A stretch of DNA of 64,000 nucleotides from Azospirillum oryzae (GTDB taxonomy: Bacteria; Pseudomonadota; Alphaproteobacteria; Azospirillales; Azospirillaceae), in assembly GCF_008364795.1 (NCBI RefSeq), contig NZ_VTTM01000007.1:1-64000 (forward strand), in the 5' to 3' direction. Each line of letters begins with the position of its first letter. Positions within the stretch are counted from its first letter, which is position 1. This document shows positions 63,484 to 64,000 of the stretch, in pieces. Below the pieces are notes generated by a model that was not told the DNA's origin, did no database searches, and saw nothing but the letters and a program-made list of their open reading frames with translations. Position numbers and translations under genes: made by a program.

Positions 63484-64000
63484 ATGCTTCCGCAGGAGAT
63501 CGTCCGCGCCAAACGCGACGGCCAGCCGTTGAACGACGCCACCATCCAGGACTTCGTGCGCGGCATCACCGACGGCCGCGTGTCGGAGGCCCAGGCGGCG
63601 GCCTTCGCCATGGCCGTCTTCTTCCGCGGCATGAGCCTGGACGAACGGGTGGCGCTGACCTGCGCCATGCGCGATTCCGGCACCGTGATGGAATGGCGCT
63701 CGCTGGCCCTGCCCGGCCCGGTGATCGACAAGCATTCCACCGGCGGCGTCGGCGACAAGGTCAGCCTTATCCTGGCGCCGATGCTGGCCGCCTGCGGCGG
63801 TTTCGTGCCGATGGTGTCGGGGCGCGGACTCGGCCACACAGGCGGCACGCTCGACAAGTTCGAGAGCATCCCCGGCTATCGCGCCAAGCCCGACAACGAC
63901 CTGCTGCGCCGGGTGGTGAAGCAGGTGGGCTGTGCCGTCATCGGCGCCACCGACGACATCGCCCCGGCCGACAAGCGGCTCTACGCCATCCGCGACGTGA
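63484..64000 (+). CDS. deoA: Thymidine phosphorylase, 5' part (cut by window end)
   Basis: First 172 residues of a pyrimidine nucleoside phosphorylase. It begins [17 protein letters not shown], with [20 protein letters not shown], the phosphate-binding signature [17 protein letters not shown] near 80-96 and [20 protein letters not shown] near 112-131. These are diagnostic for DeoA/Pdp. The rest lies beyond base 64000. It completes the salvage set by releasing thymine or uracil and deoxyribose-1-phosphate. Confidence 0.93.
   Translation, partial: MLPQEIVRAKRDGQPLNDATIQDFVRGITDGRVSEAQAAAFAMAVFFRGMSLDERVALTCAMRDSGTVMEWRSLALPGPVIDKHSTGGVGDKVSLILAPMLAACGGFVPMVSGRGLGHTGGTLDKFESIPGYRAKPDNDLLRRVVKQVGCAVIGATDDIAPADKRLYAIRDV

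Overview
This 64 kb window is a chromosomal segment of a high-GC alphaproteobacterium. The gene content and the order dgt-argS-SPOR-nagZ-(site-2 protease)-scpA-scpB-tatA-tatB-tatC point to Rhodospirillales, most likely an Azospirillum-like organism; this is inferred from content, not from a database match. Most of the window is dense housekeeping DNA with strong GC-rich codon use. One exception is a markedly lower-GC patch beside a tRNA-Ser gene at about 20.8-22.9 kb. No rRNA, CRISPR array, insertion sequence or prophage was found.

Layout. 0.15-5.2 kb: sbcD-sbcC nuclease operon, ending in a REP-like inverted repeat that separates it from convergent moxR. 5.3-9.3 kb: MoxR ATPase, a DHCW-type cupin and alaS. 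9.4-18.5 kb: a long leftward run of tat genes, scpAB, a site-2 protease, nagZ, a SPOR protein, argS and dgt, mostly overlapping or closely spaced. 18.7-20.8 kb: erpA, xth, an unknown helical protein and tRNA-Ser(UGA). 20.8-24.1 kb: an accessory stretch with a SHOCT lipoprotein, a tandemly duplicated membrane-anchored gene whose second copy is frameshifted, and a two-gene unit whose second product looks like a BLF1/CNF1-type deamidase. 24.3-30.6 kb: pepN, a cytochrome c, a CoxG-like protein, folK, a degenerate FolB and a 52-residue protein. 30.7-35.5 kb: an RND efflux operon with a TetR-type palindrome over its promoter and a CheY-like regulator downstream. 35.5-40.5 kb: a mini-amidohydrolase relic, a glycosyltransferase, a ClpP-like protein lacking the catalytic Asp, a PRC-barrel protein, panD and an OpgC-like acyltransferase.

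41.2-49.7 kb is a terminal oxidase island: a CtaG-type assembly factor, a triheme cytochrome c, a lipoprotein subunit II carrying CuA and a cytochrome c domain, and a fused subunit I-III whose K-channel Lys is replaced by Gln. The TIGR02587/TIGR02588 pair lies divergently beside it, followed by a ClC-type channel. 53.0-57.6 kb is a branched-chain-amino-acid-type ABC transporter (livF, fused livM-livG, livH, binding protein) whose leader carries a clear TPP riboswitch, so its true substrate is probably thiamine or a thiamine precursor. 57.7-59.1 kb: an EamA exporter and a thioredoxin-fold [2Fe-2S] ferredoxin. 59.2-64 kb: a nucleoside uptake and salvage operon (two permeases, cdd, purine nucleoside phosphorylase, deoC, deoA), cut by the window end.

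The best candidates for undescribed biology are the TPP-controlled Liv-type transporter, the BLF1/CNF1-like gene pair at 23.1-24.1 kb, the oxidase with an altered K-channel, and the ClpP-like protein with an Asn in its triad.
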